64,000 bases of DNA, taken from assembly GCA_002452335.1 (NCBI GenBank), contig DKFJ01000005.1, forward strand, positions 124,001 through 188,000, written 5' to 3'. This document shows, piece by piece, positions 24,850-32,468 of this stretch; position 1 is the first letter of the stretch; the number at the start of each line of letters is the position of its first letter. Position numbers and translations under genes: made by a program. Source of the stretch: Deferribacteraceae bacterium UBA6799 (lineage in GTDB: Bacteria > Chrysiogenota > Deferribacteres > Deferribacterales > Geovibrionaceae). The notes under the pieces were generated by a model. It had not been told where the DNA came from. It saw nothing but the letters and a program-made list of their open reading frames with translations, and made no database searches.

Positions 24850-26550
24850 ATGTCATATGTAGCACTAGCCAGAAAACTCAGACCACAAAACTTCGACGAA
24901 CTGTCAGGACAGGAATTTGTCGTGACAACGCTGAAAAACTCCATCGAGATGGGGCGCATAGTTCACGCCTATCTCTTCACAGGTCCCCGGGGCGTGGGCA
25001 AAACCAGCGCCGCCCGTATTCTGGCAAAAGCGGTCAACTGCCTGGAACCGGACGGATGCAACCCCTGCGGAAAATGCGAAAACTGCGTGGAGATCACCAC
25101 CGGAACATCCATGGACGTAGCCGAGATAGACGGCGCATCCAACAGAGGAATAGACGAAATAAGAGAACTGCGTGAGGCGGTGCGTTTCCTGCCCATGAAG
25201 TGCAAGTACAAGGTCTATATAATAGACGAGGTACACATGCTCACCGAGCACGCCTTCAACGCCCTGCTGAAAACTCTGGAAGAACCGCCGGAATATGTCA
25301 TCTTCATCCTCGCCACAACAGACCCGCACCGTATTCCTGCCACCATCATTTCCCGCTGTCAGAAATACGATTTTAATAAAATCCCTTTCGATGTCATGTA
25401 TAACACTCTGTCCGCCGCTCTGGACAATGAGAATGTGAAATACGAGCCGGACGCCCTGAGTCTGGTGGTGCGCAACTCTGACGGATGTATGAGAGACTCG
25501 CTCTCTCTGCTGGATCAGATTATAGCCTTCACAGGCGGCAGTCTGGACGAACAGAACACATCTTTTCTGCTGGGGTATTCTGACAAGAGCATCATCAACA
25601 GCATCTTTTCCGCTGTGATATCCGAGGACACACAGACGCTGTCCGACCTGTGTCAGGAGCTGGGAGCAAAGGGAATAAACCACACGTTCGCTGTGGAAAC
25701 CCTGATAGAACACACCAGAAACCTGCTGATGCGCATCATCACAAAGAAAGAGAACAAGGAACTGACATCCAAAGAGAACGAATTCTACGGTCAGCTCGCC
25801 CAGAAGACAGGGGAGCAGAAACTCTATGCCCTGTTTCAGGTATTTCAGAAATTACTCAATGATATAAAATTTTTCAGCTTCGAGCAGTATGTGTTCGAAT
25901 TCGGCATGTATAAGGCGGCGAGCCTGTCGTCTCTGATGTCCACGTCCGGCATGGTGCCGGCCGGAGCCCCCCAGCAGGTGTCCGTGAAACAGACTCCACA
26001 AGAGCAGTCGGCAAAACCCGCACAGGAGCCGGTCTATCAGAAACAGGAGCACCTGCTTCAGAAGCCCCATGCGGATATATCAGACAAACCAGTCTTCTCC
26101 GGAGCCGATCTACAGATGAATACCATCGTACAGATGCTGGCAGACGCTAAGCAGGGCAGCATGGCATCCAACATCGGATACGGGTATATCGTACAGATGA
26201 CAGGATCTGTACTGACTATAGGATTCAGCGAAGAGCGTAAATTCTATTATCAATCTCTTACAAGAAAACAGAATCACGAACTGCTGAACGATCTGGTCAG
26301 AAAACATCTGACTGGAATCACAGAAGTCAATTTTATCCTGGAAACGGATTCCAAAAAAAAAAGTATAGTTGAAAAAAAAGAATCCATAGAGACCTTTCAC
26401 AATATCAAGATAAAGAAAGAAGCGGAGCAGGACCCGCTCGTGAAGACCCTGCTCACAGAATTTGACGGCAAAGTGGCGGATATCAGCGTCATCAAAAAGC
26501 CCGTATTCATCCCCGAAGAAGAGGACGAACAGGAACCTGACGCCGACTAA
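24850..26550 (+). CDS. dnaX: DNA polymerase III subunit gamma/tau
   Basis: This is the clamp-loader AAA+ ATPase. It has Walker A GPRGVGKTS, the zinc module with four Cys (CNPCGKCENC plus an upstream Cys), DEXH-type Walker B IIDEVHML, sensor 1 ILATTDPHRIP and the SRC arginine-finger motif IISRCQKY. The tau-like C-terminal extension runs from about 360 to 566. Residues 502-504 are encoded by a run of ten A (26353-26362). A one-base slip in either direction meets a stop within a few codons, giving a gamma-like protein of about 505-507 residues. The gene lacks a ribosome site and may be leaderless. It overlaps the next, convergent gene by four bases. Confidence 0.96.
   Translation: MSYVALARKLRPQNFDELSGQEFVVTTLKNSIEMGRIVHAYLFTGPRGVGKTSAARILAKAVNCLEPDGCNPCGKCENCVEITTGTSMDVAEIDGASNRGIDEIRELREAVRFLPMKCKYKVYIIDEVHMLTEHAFNALLKTLEEPPEYVIFILATTDPHRIPATIISRCQKYDFNKIPFDVMYNTLSAALDNENVKYEPDALSLVVRNSDGCMRDSLSLLDQIIAFTGGSLDEQNTSFLLGYSDKSIINSIFSAVISEDTQTLSDLCQELGAKGINHTFAVETLIEHTRNLLMRIITKKENKELTSKENEFYGQLAQKTGEQKLYALFQVFQKLLNDIKFFSFEQYVFEFGMYKAASLSSLMSTSGMVPAGAPQQVSVKQTPQEQSAKPAQEPVYQKQEHLLQKPHADISDKPVFSGADLQMNTIVQMLADAKQGSMASNIGYGYIVQMTGSVLTIGFSEERKFYYQSLTRKQNHELLNDLVRKHLTGITEVNFILETDSKKKSIVEKKESIETFHNIKIKKEAEQDPLVKTLLTEFDGKVADISVIKKPVFIPEEEDEQEPDAD
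26353..26362 (+). promoter_or_regulatory. A10 slippage or frameshift site in dnaX
   Basis: There are ten consecutive A in codons 502-505. After a -1 slip the frame reads AAA AAG TAT AGT TGA; after loss of one A it reads AAA GTA TAG. Both truncate at once. Thermus dnaX uses transcriptional slippage at an A9 run, and E. coli uses a -1 ribosomal frameshift at AAAAAAG. Confidence 0.5.
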
Positions 26551-27896
26551 AGCATGTGTATAATGTCGGAGCTGGCTGTGGGATAGGCATAGACTATTTT
26601 CTTCAGATCGGCCGCCTTCACCCTCTGTTTCATCGCCACCGCGAAAACGTTTATCACATCCTCAGCGTGGGGACCTATCAGGTGAGCCCCTAATATCAAC
26701 CCTGTTTTCTTATCTGTCAGCACCTTATAAGCGGAGAACTCCTCCATCACCCTGAAAGAGGTAAACCAGCTCTCTGTGCGCTTAAATTTTACTTCATAAT
26801 CCATTCCGGCTTCCAGTGCCTGTTTTTCAGTGAGACCGATGGCGGCCACAGCCGGCACATTGAACATGACGGTGGCGTTATCCGCATGGTCGGGGATCAT
26901 AACATTCTCATCCAGCATATTTACAGCCGCTGCGTAACCCTCCATGAAAGCCACGGGGGAGAGCATATATCCGCCTGTGTCAGCACAGTCTCCGGCGGCA
27001 AACACATCCGGGTTGGATACGCTCTGCATATATTTATTAACCTGAACACCCCTGCCGGAAACACTGACGCCTCCCTTTTCAGGATTCAGTCCTTCCAGAT
27101 TTGCCACACGCCCGGCTCCGTGCACCGGAAGTTTGGTATGAACTGTTCTTGCGCCATCCGCAGTGTCCAGACAGACATCGTATCCGTCCGCTGTTTTCTC
27201 TATCTTCCTCACTTTTGCGCCGCAGATGATGTCCATTCCTTTCGATTTAAGCGATTCGGTCATCACGTCGGCGATATCTTTATCAAAAGCGGGCACAAGC
27301 CTGTCGTCCGCCTGCACTATGGTGCAGCTGGCTCCGAAGGCGGATGCGATGTTGGCGAACTCCACCGAAATATAACCGCCGCCGATGAACAGCAGGTCAT
27401 CCGGCAGTTCGTCCATATCCAGAAACACAGAGTTGTCCGCCACAAACTCAGCCCCCTCAAAAGGAAGGGGAAAAGGACGGGACCCTGTGCCTATCAGGCA
27501 TTTTCCGAACTCATACTCCTCTGATCCTATTCTGAGAGTATGCTCTCCCGTAAACTCTGCCCTGCCGAAGATATAGTCGACCCCCAGCTTGTCATATTTA
27601 TGAGTGAGATGAGCAGGATGAGATCCGGTAAATCTTCTTTTATGCGCCATCATATCAGCCCAGCTTATCACCGGTTTTTCGCCTATGATGTTATTTTTCA
27701 GCAGTCTGCGGGCAAAATCAGAAAATTCCGCAGCGGTTATCATTATTTTTTTCGGGTCGCACCCTGATATGGCGCATGTGCCTCCGAAGGGGGCATAGTC
27801 GCATATCAGTACTTTTTTGCCCTCTTTCGCCAGCTTGGCGGAGGCTGTGTTGCCGGCGCCTCCTGTGCCTATGCAGATTATATCGTATTTTTTCAT
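26547..27896 (-). CDS. Class I pyridine nucleotide-disulfide oxidoreductase (glutathione-reductase-like)
   Basis: The 449-residue flavoprotein has FAD loop GTGGAGNTAS, redox-active disulfide GGTCAISGCDPKK, NAD(P) loop GGGYISVEFANIAS, second FAD motif VFAAGDCADTGG, and a dimerisation domain. The C-terminal catalytic HPT motif of glutathione and dihydrolipoamide reductases is replaced by YPTASSD, so the usual His-Glu base is missing. The substrate is unknown; it is unlikely to be a housekeeping dihydrolipoamide dehydrogenase because no 2-oxoacid dehydrogenase genes adjoin. It is convergent with dnaX. Confidence 0.85.
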   Translation of the reverse strand: MKKYDIICIGTGGAGNTASAKLAKEGKKVLICDYAPFGGTCAISGCDPKKIMITAAEFSDFARRLLKNNIIGEKPVISWADMMAHKRRFTGSHPAHLTHKYDKLGVDYIFGRAEFTGEHTLRIGSEEYEFGKCLIGTGSRPFPLPFEGAEFVADNSVFLDMDELPDDLLFIGGGYISVEFANIASAFGASCTIVQADDRLVPAFDKDIADVMTESLKSKGMDIICGAKVRKIEKTADGYDVCLDTADGARTVHTKLPVHGAGRVANLEGLNPEKGGVSVSGRGVQVNKYMQSVSNPDVFAAGDCADTGGYMLSPVAFMEGYAAAVNMLDENVMIPDHADNATVMFNVPAVAAIGLTEKQALEAGMDYEVKFKRTESWFTSFRVMEEFSAYKVLTDKKTGLILGAHLIGPHAEDVINVFAVAMKQRVKAADLKKIVYAYPTASSDIIHML

Positions 27897-28065
27897 TATT
27901 TTACCCTTTGAGCCTTATAGTTTCATGTCTGATAATTAAAATAGTAATTTTGTCTGATTTAGCACGGGATTTCGGAAATAAAAAGAGCAGAAAACTGTAA
28001 CATATTTGTAAACTGCCATAATATTTCATGACAGATTCCTGACCGACTTAACGCATAATGGATAT

Positions 28066-30165
28066 ATGCTGAAAAAATCTTTATTAGCTAAATATCTGAT
28101 TTTAATTATATTTATGCTGTTTTTCTCAAATAACGGCATCTGTTCGGAAAAAAAAATAATAAATTTTTCCGTAGATAACGAACTTCTGCCCAGTACGTCT
28201 GTCAGTATAACACTGGCGGATGTAAAGGACTTGCTCACACAGTCATTTCCTTTATGGGTCGTGACAACCAACGCCAATCACGGCAACGTGAACATACAGC
28301 TGACCCTAACAGCTGATCAAGATACTTTGCTTCACAAACCTCCTTTAGAATTTTACTCAATAAGCTCAACGCCCTCGAAAGAGGGCGTCAGGCTTGTTGT
28401 ATCCTCAGCCACTCCCCAGGGGATCACTTACGGTCTTTACGCTCTCCTGTCCGAAAAACTGGGGTTCCGCTTCTATCATCCGAAAAACACCTACATACCC
28501 CTATATGAGAAATGGCCTCTGGAAAAAAATTTCTCCTTCACAGGCGAGCCTGTCTTTAACGCCAGAGGATTTCATCTGCACACCATGCACCCCATAGAGC
28601 TCACCGAGCCGCTCTTCAACCCCCATGTGCCTTTCGGCATGCAGGAGGTGAAGGAATACATCGACTGGCTGGTGAGAAACGGTCAGAACAGGTTTCAGTT
28701 CTGGGTTCTGCGCACAGCAGACAGAGAGAGCTGGCCCAGGTACGCAAAGGAATATGTGAGCTACGCCAGACAGAGGGGAATAAAAGCGGGGGCGGTGGTG
28801 AGCCTGTCCACCCTCCAGCAGAAGGCTTTTCAGATGATAAACCTGCTGAATATACGCTCCTACAAAGACCAGATAAACGATAACTGCGCATGGCTGATGC
28901 AGGTTCCGTTCGATTATGTCTGCATAGATTTCACCATGGGCGAATATCTTCCGGATCTGGCACGGATACTGCCGGAGAGCAAAAACTATCTGATGAGCGT
29001 GCTCCACAACAAATACCATACGCAGGTTTTTGAAAACACCCACGTTATAAAGAGAAAGCCGTCAGAGATTCCGGACTACACCGGAATACTGATACACTCC
29101 GTAATGTTCTACGCCCTGAACGAGGAACAGGCGCCCGTATACGGCAATTCGAATATCAGGTTCATGCTGGAAAAACTGCGGGCGGAAAAGCAGAAGCGGG
29201 AGACATGGTACTGGCCGGAATCATCCTACTGGGTGACTTTCGATACATCTGTTCCGCTGTTTCTCCTGCCCTATCTCACCAGCAGATATGACGACATACA
29301 GCTCTTAAAACCTGAGCGCATAGACGGTCATGTCACTTTTACCTCCGGCTGGGAATGGGGATACTGGATAACGGACTACAGCATAGCCAAATGGAGCTGG
29401 AAATATACCGACAACGGACGTGAAGTGAAACAGAATGAAGATTTCGTTCTGACAGAACTGTTCGGAAAAGAATCAAAGAGTCTGTGGCACAAGGCTTTTC
29501 TGATTCAGCAGAAATATATGAAGGATATGAACCTGATACCTCTTCTGGCGGCGAGAACTCCCTTCGAAGAGCTGCCGTGGCCTTTCAACCGCAGTTTTCA
29601 GCCGGATGACGGTTTTTCTGTCACCAAGGCGGCTGTTCCCTTTCTGGGGGACGCCCACAGGGAAAAAATGAAAGAGAAGGCGGCCGAGCTGATGGAGTTC
29701 TACGTCCGTCTGTCCGGCATCACTGACGAGATAGAAAGGCTGTCTCCGCCGGATAATATATTTATGAAAGATACACTCCGATACGAGATAATAAACGCCA
29801 TGCGAGTGACTGCCCTTAGAGCGAAACACAGACACTATACCCTGCTGGCGGGAGCATACCGCAATATCCATCTGAAAGACTCATCCGAATACTATTTCAA
29901 ATGTCAGCTGGCGCTGGCGAAAGAGACCCGGCTGGAGGCGGAAGAGATAGTCAGAAAACAGGAAATGAACTATCGCTACCCTATCTCCCTCATAGCTAGG
30001 AACACCGATACCCACACATCCTATTCCTTCGGATATCTATATCCGGTGAGCGACCTCTACTTCTGGCAGAGAGAGGAAAAACAGGCGGAGTGGAGCAGGT
30101 TTGACGCTTTTTTCATGAACCTGTGGAACTTCACCAAGACACTGGGTCTGGACGGATTATTTTAA
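28066..30165 (+). CDS. Secreted glycoside-hydrolase-like protein of unknown specificity
   Basis: The 699-residue protein has an N-terminal signal peptide (residues 1-26). A domain near 30-140 resembles the N-terminal beta/alpha domain that precedes the barrel in GH20 and GH67 enzymes (VRLVVSSATPQGITYGLYALL, LGFRFYHPKNTYIP). A probable TIM-barrel region follows (FNARGFHLHT, VRNGQNRFQFW, DYVCIDFTMGEYLP), then an aromatic segment (TSGWEWGYWITDYSIAKWSW) and a helical C-terminal part. This resembles large periplasmic or surface carbohydrate-active proteins. Catalytic acids cannot be fixed by eye. It is a single gene with no transport or sugar genes around it. Confidence 0.5.
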   Translation: MLKKSLLAKYLILIIFMLFFSNNGICSEKKIINFSVDNELLPSTSVSITLADVKDLLTQSFPLWVVTTNANHGNVNIQLTLTADQDTLLHKPPLEFYSISSTPSKEGVRLVVSSATPQGITYGLYALLSEKLGFRFYHPKNTYIPLYEKWPLEKNFSFTGEPVFNARGFHLHTMHPIELTEPLFNPHVPFGMQEVKEYIDWLVRNGQNRFQFWVLRTADRESWPRYAKEYVSYARQRGIKAGAVVSLSTLQQKAFQMINLLNIRSYKDQINDNCAWLMQVPFDYVCIDFTMGEYLPDLARILPESKNYLMSVLHNKYHTQVFENTHVIKRKPSEIPDYTGILIHSVMFYALNEEQAPVYGNSNIRFMLEKLRAEKQKRETWYWPESSYWVTFDTSVPLFLLPYLTSRYDDIQLLKPERIDGHVTFTSGWEWGYWITDYSIAKWSWKYTDNGREVKQNEDFVLTELFGKESKSLWHKAFLIQQKYMKDMNLIPLLAARTPFEELPWPFNRSFQPDDGFSVTKAAVPFLGDAHREKMKEKAAELMEFYVRLSGITDEIERLSPPDNIFMKDTLRYEIINAMRVTALRAKHRHYTLLAGAYRNIHLKDSSEYYFKCQLALAKETRLEAEEIVRKQEMNYRYPISLIARNTDTHTSYSFGYLYPVSDLYFWQREEKQAEWSRFDAFFMNLWNFTKTLGLDGLF

Positions 30166-30224
30166 GTTTAGGTTGCGTGCGGGGTTAAATACTCTATTAT
30201 GTAATAAAAATCAAGGAAGGTATC

Positions 30225-31058
30225 ATGGCAGAAAACACCAACTACAAGAATTCGCAGAAGCTGGCGTTTCTCGGTTCATCTTTTTTTATCATAGCGCTGA
30301 TAGTGGCTATGGGAGCTTTCGCCTCTTATAAGATAATCCCGGCGGGATACAGAGGAGTGCTCCTGACTTTCGGAAAACCAAGCGATGTTGTTCTGGGCGA
30401 AGGCTTAAAATTCAAAATCCCCTTTGCGCAGAAAATAATTCTGATAGACACCAAGATCAAAAAGGGACAGATAGACACCAGCGCCGCATCCAAGGATCTT
30501 CAGGATGTGACAGCGACAATGGCAGTGAACTACCACGTCAACCCCGATCAGGTGGATGTGCTCTACAAAACCATCGGTCTGGATTTCGAGTCCCGTGTAA
30601 TAGATCCCTCTGTGAGAGAGGTAATGAAAGCCGTCACCGCAAAATATACAGCGGGAGAGCTGATCACCCGCAGAGAGGATGTGAAGAACAATATCAAGAT
30701 GCTTCTGAAAGAGCGTCTGGCTGCTTTCAGCATTATAGTGGACGATTTTTCGATTGTTGATTTCAGCTTTTCCAAAGTATTCACAGACGCCATCGAGGCA
30801 AAACAGACTGCTGAGCAGCTCGCCATCAAAGCGCAGAGAGATCTGGAACGTATCAAGATAGAGGCCGAACAGAAGATAGCTCAGGCTCAGGCGGAAGCCG
30901 AATCGCTGAGACTTCAGAAGACCAACGTCACAGCGGAGCTTATCCGTCTGCGTGAGATAGAGATGCAGTCAAAAGCCATTGAGAAATGGGACGGACGCCT
31001 GCCTCAGTACACAGGCGGCGCTATGCCCTTCATCAATGTGGACAGGCTGAGCAAATAA
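30225..31058 (+). CDS. SPFH/prohibitin-family membrane protein
   Basis: The 277-residue protein has one N-terminal transmembrane helix (about 13-35). The SPFH/PHB domain follows (IIPAGYRGVLLTFGKPSD through SFSKVFTDAIEAKQ), then a coiled coil rich in Ala, Gln and Glu (AIKAQRDLERIKIEAEQKIA). The family includes prohibitin, HflC/HflK and flotillins, which form ring-shaped membrane scaffolds and can modulate FtsH. No hflK partner adjoins, so it resembles stand-alone bacterial prohibitins. An AAGGAAGG site precedes the ATG, and a TTGCGT-N16-TATTAT promoter is likely at about 30172-30199. Confidence 0.9.
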   Translation: MAENTNYKNSQKLAFLGSSFFIIALIVAMGAFASYKIIPAGYRGVLLTFGKPSDVVLGEGLKFKIPFAQKIILIDTKIKKGQIDTSAASKDLQDVTATMAVNYHVNPDQVDVLYKTIGLDFESRVIDPSVREVMKAVTAKYTAGELITRREDVKNNIKMLLKERLAAFSIIVDDFSIVDFSFSKVFTDAIEAKQTAEQLAIKAQRDLERIKIEAEQKIAQAQAEAESLRLQKTNVTAELIRLREIEMQSKAIEKWDGRLPQYTGGAMPFINVDRLSK

Positions 31059-31095
31059 TCTTTGAGATAAACTTATCAATTTATTGACATTATGC

Positions 31096-31104
31096 TGATA
31101 TAAT
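31096..31104 (+). promoter_or_regulatory. Extended -10 promoter of dgkA
   Basis: TGATATAAT is an extended -10 element (TGnTATAAT) that ends five bases before the first dgkA ATG at 31110. There is no ribosome-binding site in between, so a leaderless dgkA transcript is possible. Confidence 0.45.
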
Positions 31105-31109
31105 CAGTA

Positions 31110-31478
31110 ATGATGCTGAATAAACATAAGTACCACATTATAAAGAATTTTTCCTATGCGTTACACGGGCTCCTTGAGGTTTTCCGCAATGAGAGCTCGT
31201 TTCGCATAGAGGTCTATATATTTCTTATTCTGCTGGTATGCATCGGTTTCTCTCCCATCCCCTTTCTCTACAAGGGTATCTTATCCACATCCATGCTGAT
31301 ACCGCTGGCGGCGGAGCTGGCAAACAGCGCCATCGAACGCACAGTGGATCTCGTCACTATGAAATATGACCCCAAGGCGAAGGCGGCGAAAGACGCCGGC
31401 AGCGCTCTGGTGTTTGTCAGCTTCATCATCACCGGTCTGATCTGGTTCTGGACAATTTTTTCACTCATTTTTGACTGA
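31110..31478 (+). CDS. dgkA: Diacylglycerol kinase (DgkA)
   Basis: The 122-residue protein has three transmembrane helices with the family core ELANSAIERTVDLV and the catalytic/metal segment KAAKDAGSALVFVS. DgkA phosphorylates diacylglycerol (or undecaprenol in Gram-positives) in the inner membrane. Two successive ATGs (31110, 31113) are possible starts. No Shine-Dalgarno sequence precedes either; an extended -10 element lies immediately upstream instead. Confidence 0.92.
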   Translation: MMLNKHKYHIIKNFSYALHGLLEVFRNESSFRIEVYIFLILLVCIGFSPIPFLYKGILSTSMLIPLAAELANSAIERTVDLVTMKYDPKAKAAKDAGSALVFVSFIITGLIWFWTIFSLIFD

Positions 31479-31537
31479 TATCAATTTTTTTTCACTCTTT
31501 CTGCATATGATAAGAAAAAACAACGAAGGAGGACGCC

Positions 31538-31777
31538 ATGCACGAAGGATGCAGCGGTTCATTCCAGTCAGGTATGCAGGTGGTGGACAAACTCAGAATG
31601 ATGGGATTTTCCTACGGAGCTATGCCAGCCCCCGTGACAGTACACTGCTCTAACTGCGGAAAAGATTTTTCAATGGAAACATTCGAGACCAAATGCGAAT
31701 GCGGAATGGTTTGCGGTGTAACCCCATGTCACGCTTTCAGCCCGGACCACGTTCAGGCGGCGGGAATAGACTATTGA
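31538..31777 (+). CDS. Small Cys-rich protein with a zinc-ribbon-like core
   Basis: The 79-residue protein has a strong GAAGGAGGA ribosome site. The centre holds HCSNCGKDF and, 15 residues on, KCECGMVCGVTPCH, giving CxxC...CxCxxxC and a final Cys-His. This looks like a metal site (zinc ribbon or Fe-S). Further Cys and Met residues lie in the N-terminal part. I do not recognise a named family. The gene is followed by the terminator-like hairpin and the palindrome-chain repeats, which are in the same orientation. Confidence 0.7.
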   Translation: MHEGCSGSFQSGMQVVDKLRMMGFSYGAMPAPVTVHCSNCGKDFSMETFETKCECGMVCGVTPCHAFSPDHVQAAGIDY

Positions 31778-31929
31778 CCGACACAATCATAAATGTTTCG
31801 TTCTCAGGCGCTTTTTAAAAATACAAGAGGACGGAACGCAGCGGAGTTTTTATCTTTTTTAAGCAGATTCCGCACTAATTATTGGCATCTCTGGGTTCCC
31901 CAACCCTATAGAGATACACCCAACCTATT

Positions 31930-31956
31930 GAAAGGGGAGACTTGTTCTCCCCTTTC
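31930..31956 (+). terminator. Terminator hairpin after the Cys-rich gene
   Basis: GAAAGGGGAGA (31930-31940), a CTTGT loop and TCTCCCCTTTC (31946-31956) form a perfect 11-bp stem. CTTTATAATCTTTTT follows. The same hairpin recurs at 32212-32238, where a C-to-T change turns one G-C pair into G-U, so plus-strand RNA still folds. Confidence 0.65.
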
Positions 31957-31974
31957 TTTATAATCTTTTTCTCA

Positions 31975-32042
31975 TCATTGCGAACGCAGTGAAGCAATCT
32001 TATCCGTTGAGATTGCTTCGTCATTTAATTCCTCGCAATGAC
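31975..32042. repeat. REP-like palindromic element, copy 2
   Basis: TCATTGCGA and its complement TCGCAATGA enclose an inner perfect hairpin GAAGCAATCT-N9-AGATTGCTTC (31991-32019). It belongs to the same family as 24702-24777. Confidence 0.85.
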
Positions 32043-32049
32043 GCAAACT

Positions 32050-32185
32050 GACTTCATGGATGAAGTCCGTGGAGTGAGCGAAGACAAACTTGTTTGTATG
32101 AACGAACGGAACGTAAGTGGAGCGAGGATTCATTCCGGGCGTAGCGGTATCGGAAATTTTCCAGGACGGATAAATTTCCGCAAAA
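32050..32185 (+). repeat. Palindrome-chain element, copy 1
   Basis: Consecutive short palindromes GACTTCAT-GG-ATGAAGTC (32050-32067) and ACAAAC-TT-GTTTGT (32084-32097) are joined by linkers with GAGTGAGCG and GTAAGTGGAGCGAGGATTCA. The element ends in a hairpin around AAATTTTCCAGGACGGATAAATTT. The linkers and final hairpin are shared with copies at guaB and nadE. Confidence 0.7.
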
Positions 32186-32256
32186 TCTAATTGTGGTACA
32201 CCCAACCTATTGAAAGGGGAGACTTGTTCTTCCCTTTCTTTATAATCTTTTTCTCA

Positions 32257-32324
32257 TCATTGCGAACGCAGTGAAGCAATCTTATCCGTTGAGATTGCTT
32301 CGTCATTTAATTCCTCGCAATGAC
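32257..32324. repeat. REP-like palindromic element, copy 3
   Basis: This is an exact positional equivalent of copy 2 inside the second tandem unit, with the same inner 10-bp hairpin. Confidence 0.85.
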
Positions 32325-32331
32325 GCAAACT

Positions 32332-32467
32332 GACTTCATGGATGAAGTCCGTGGAGTGAGCGAAGACAAACTTGTTTGTATGAACGAACGGAACGTAAGT
32401 GGAGCGAGGATTTATTCCGGGCGTAGCGGTATCGGAAATTTTCCAGGACGGATAAATTTCCGCAAAA
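32332..32467 (+). repeat. Palindrome-chain element, copy 2
   Basis: It is the equivalent of 32050-32185 in the second tandem unit, with one substitution (GAGGATTTATTCC). Confidence 0.7.
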
Positions 32468-32468
32468 C

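Larger units (their letters stand above)
31915..32185. repeat. Tandem 282-bp repeat, copy 1
   Basis: The 271-base unit matches 32197-32467 with two substitutions (31949/32231 and one in the GAGGATTCATTCC segment). The period is 282 bases. Such similarity in noncoding DNA means a recent duplication or gene conversion. Confidence 0.95.
32197..32467. repeat. Tandem 282-bp repeat, copy 2
   Basis: It matches 31915-32185 at all but two positions and ends one base before the stop codon of the Crp/Fnr gene. Confidence 0.95.
31778..32468. other. Gene-free 691-base stretch made mainly of repeats
   Basis: No ORF with a ribosome site is found. The left 135 bases are T-rich and unstructured. From 31915 the stretch is two near-identical copies of a 282-bp unit. 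Each copy contains a terminator-like hairpin, a REP-like element and a palindrome chain. The second copy ends at the stop codon of the Crp/Fnr gene. Confidence 0.8.

Noticed and set aside
31084..31104. TTGACA-TATAAT pair before dgkA as a standard promoter
   Set aside because: The spacer is only nine bases. The extended -10 element alone is the more plausible reading.
31795..32468. CRISPR array in the repeat region at 32 kb
   Set aside because: There are two 282-bp units, not regularly spaced short repeats, and no cas gene is present.
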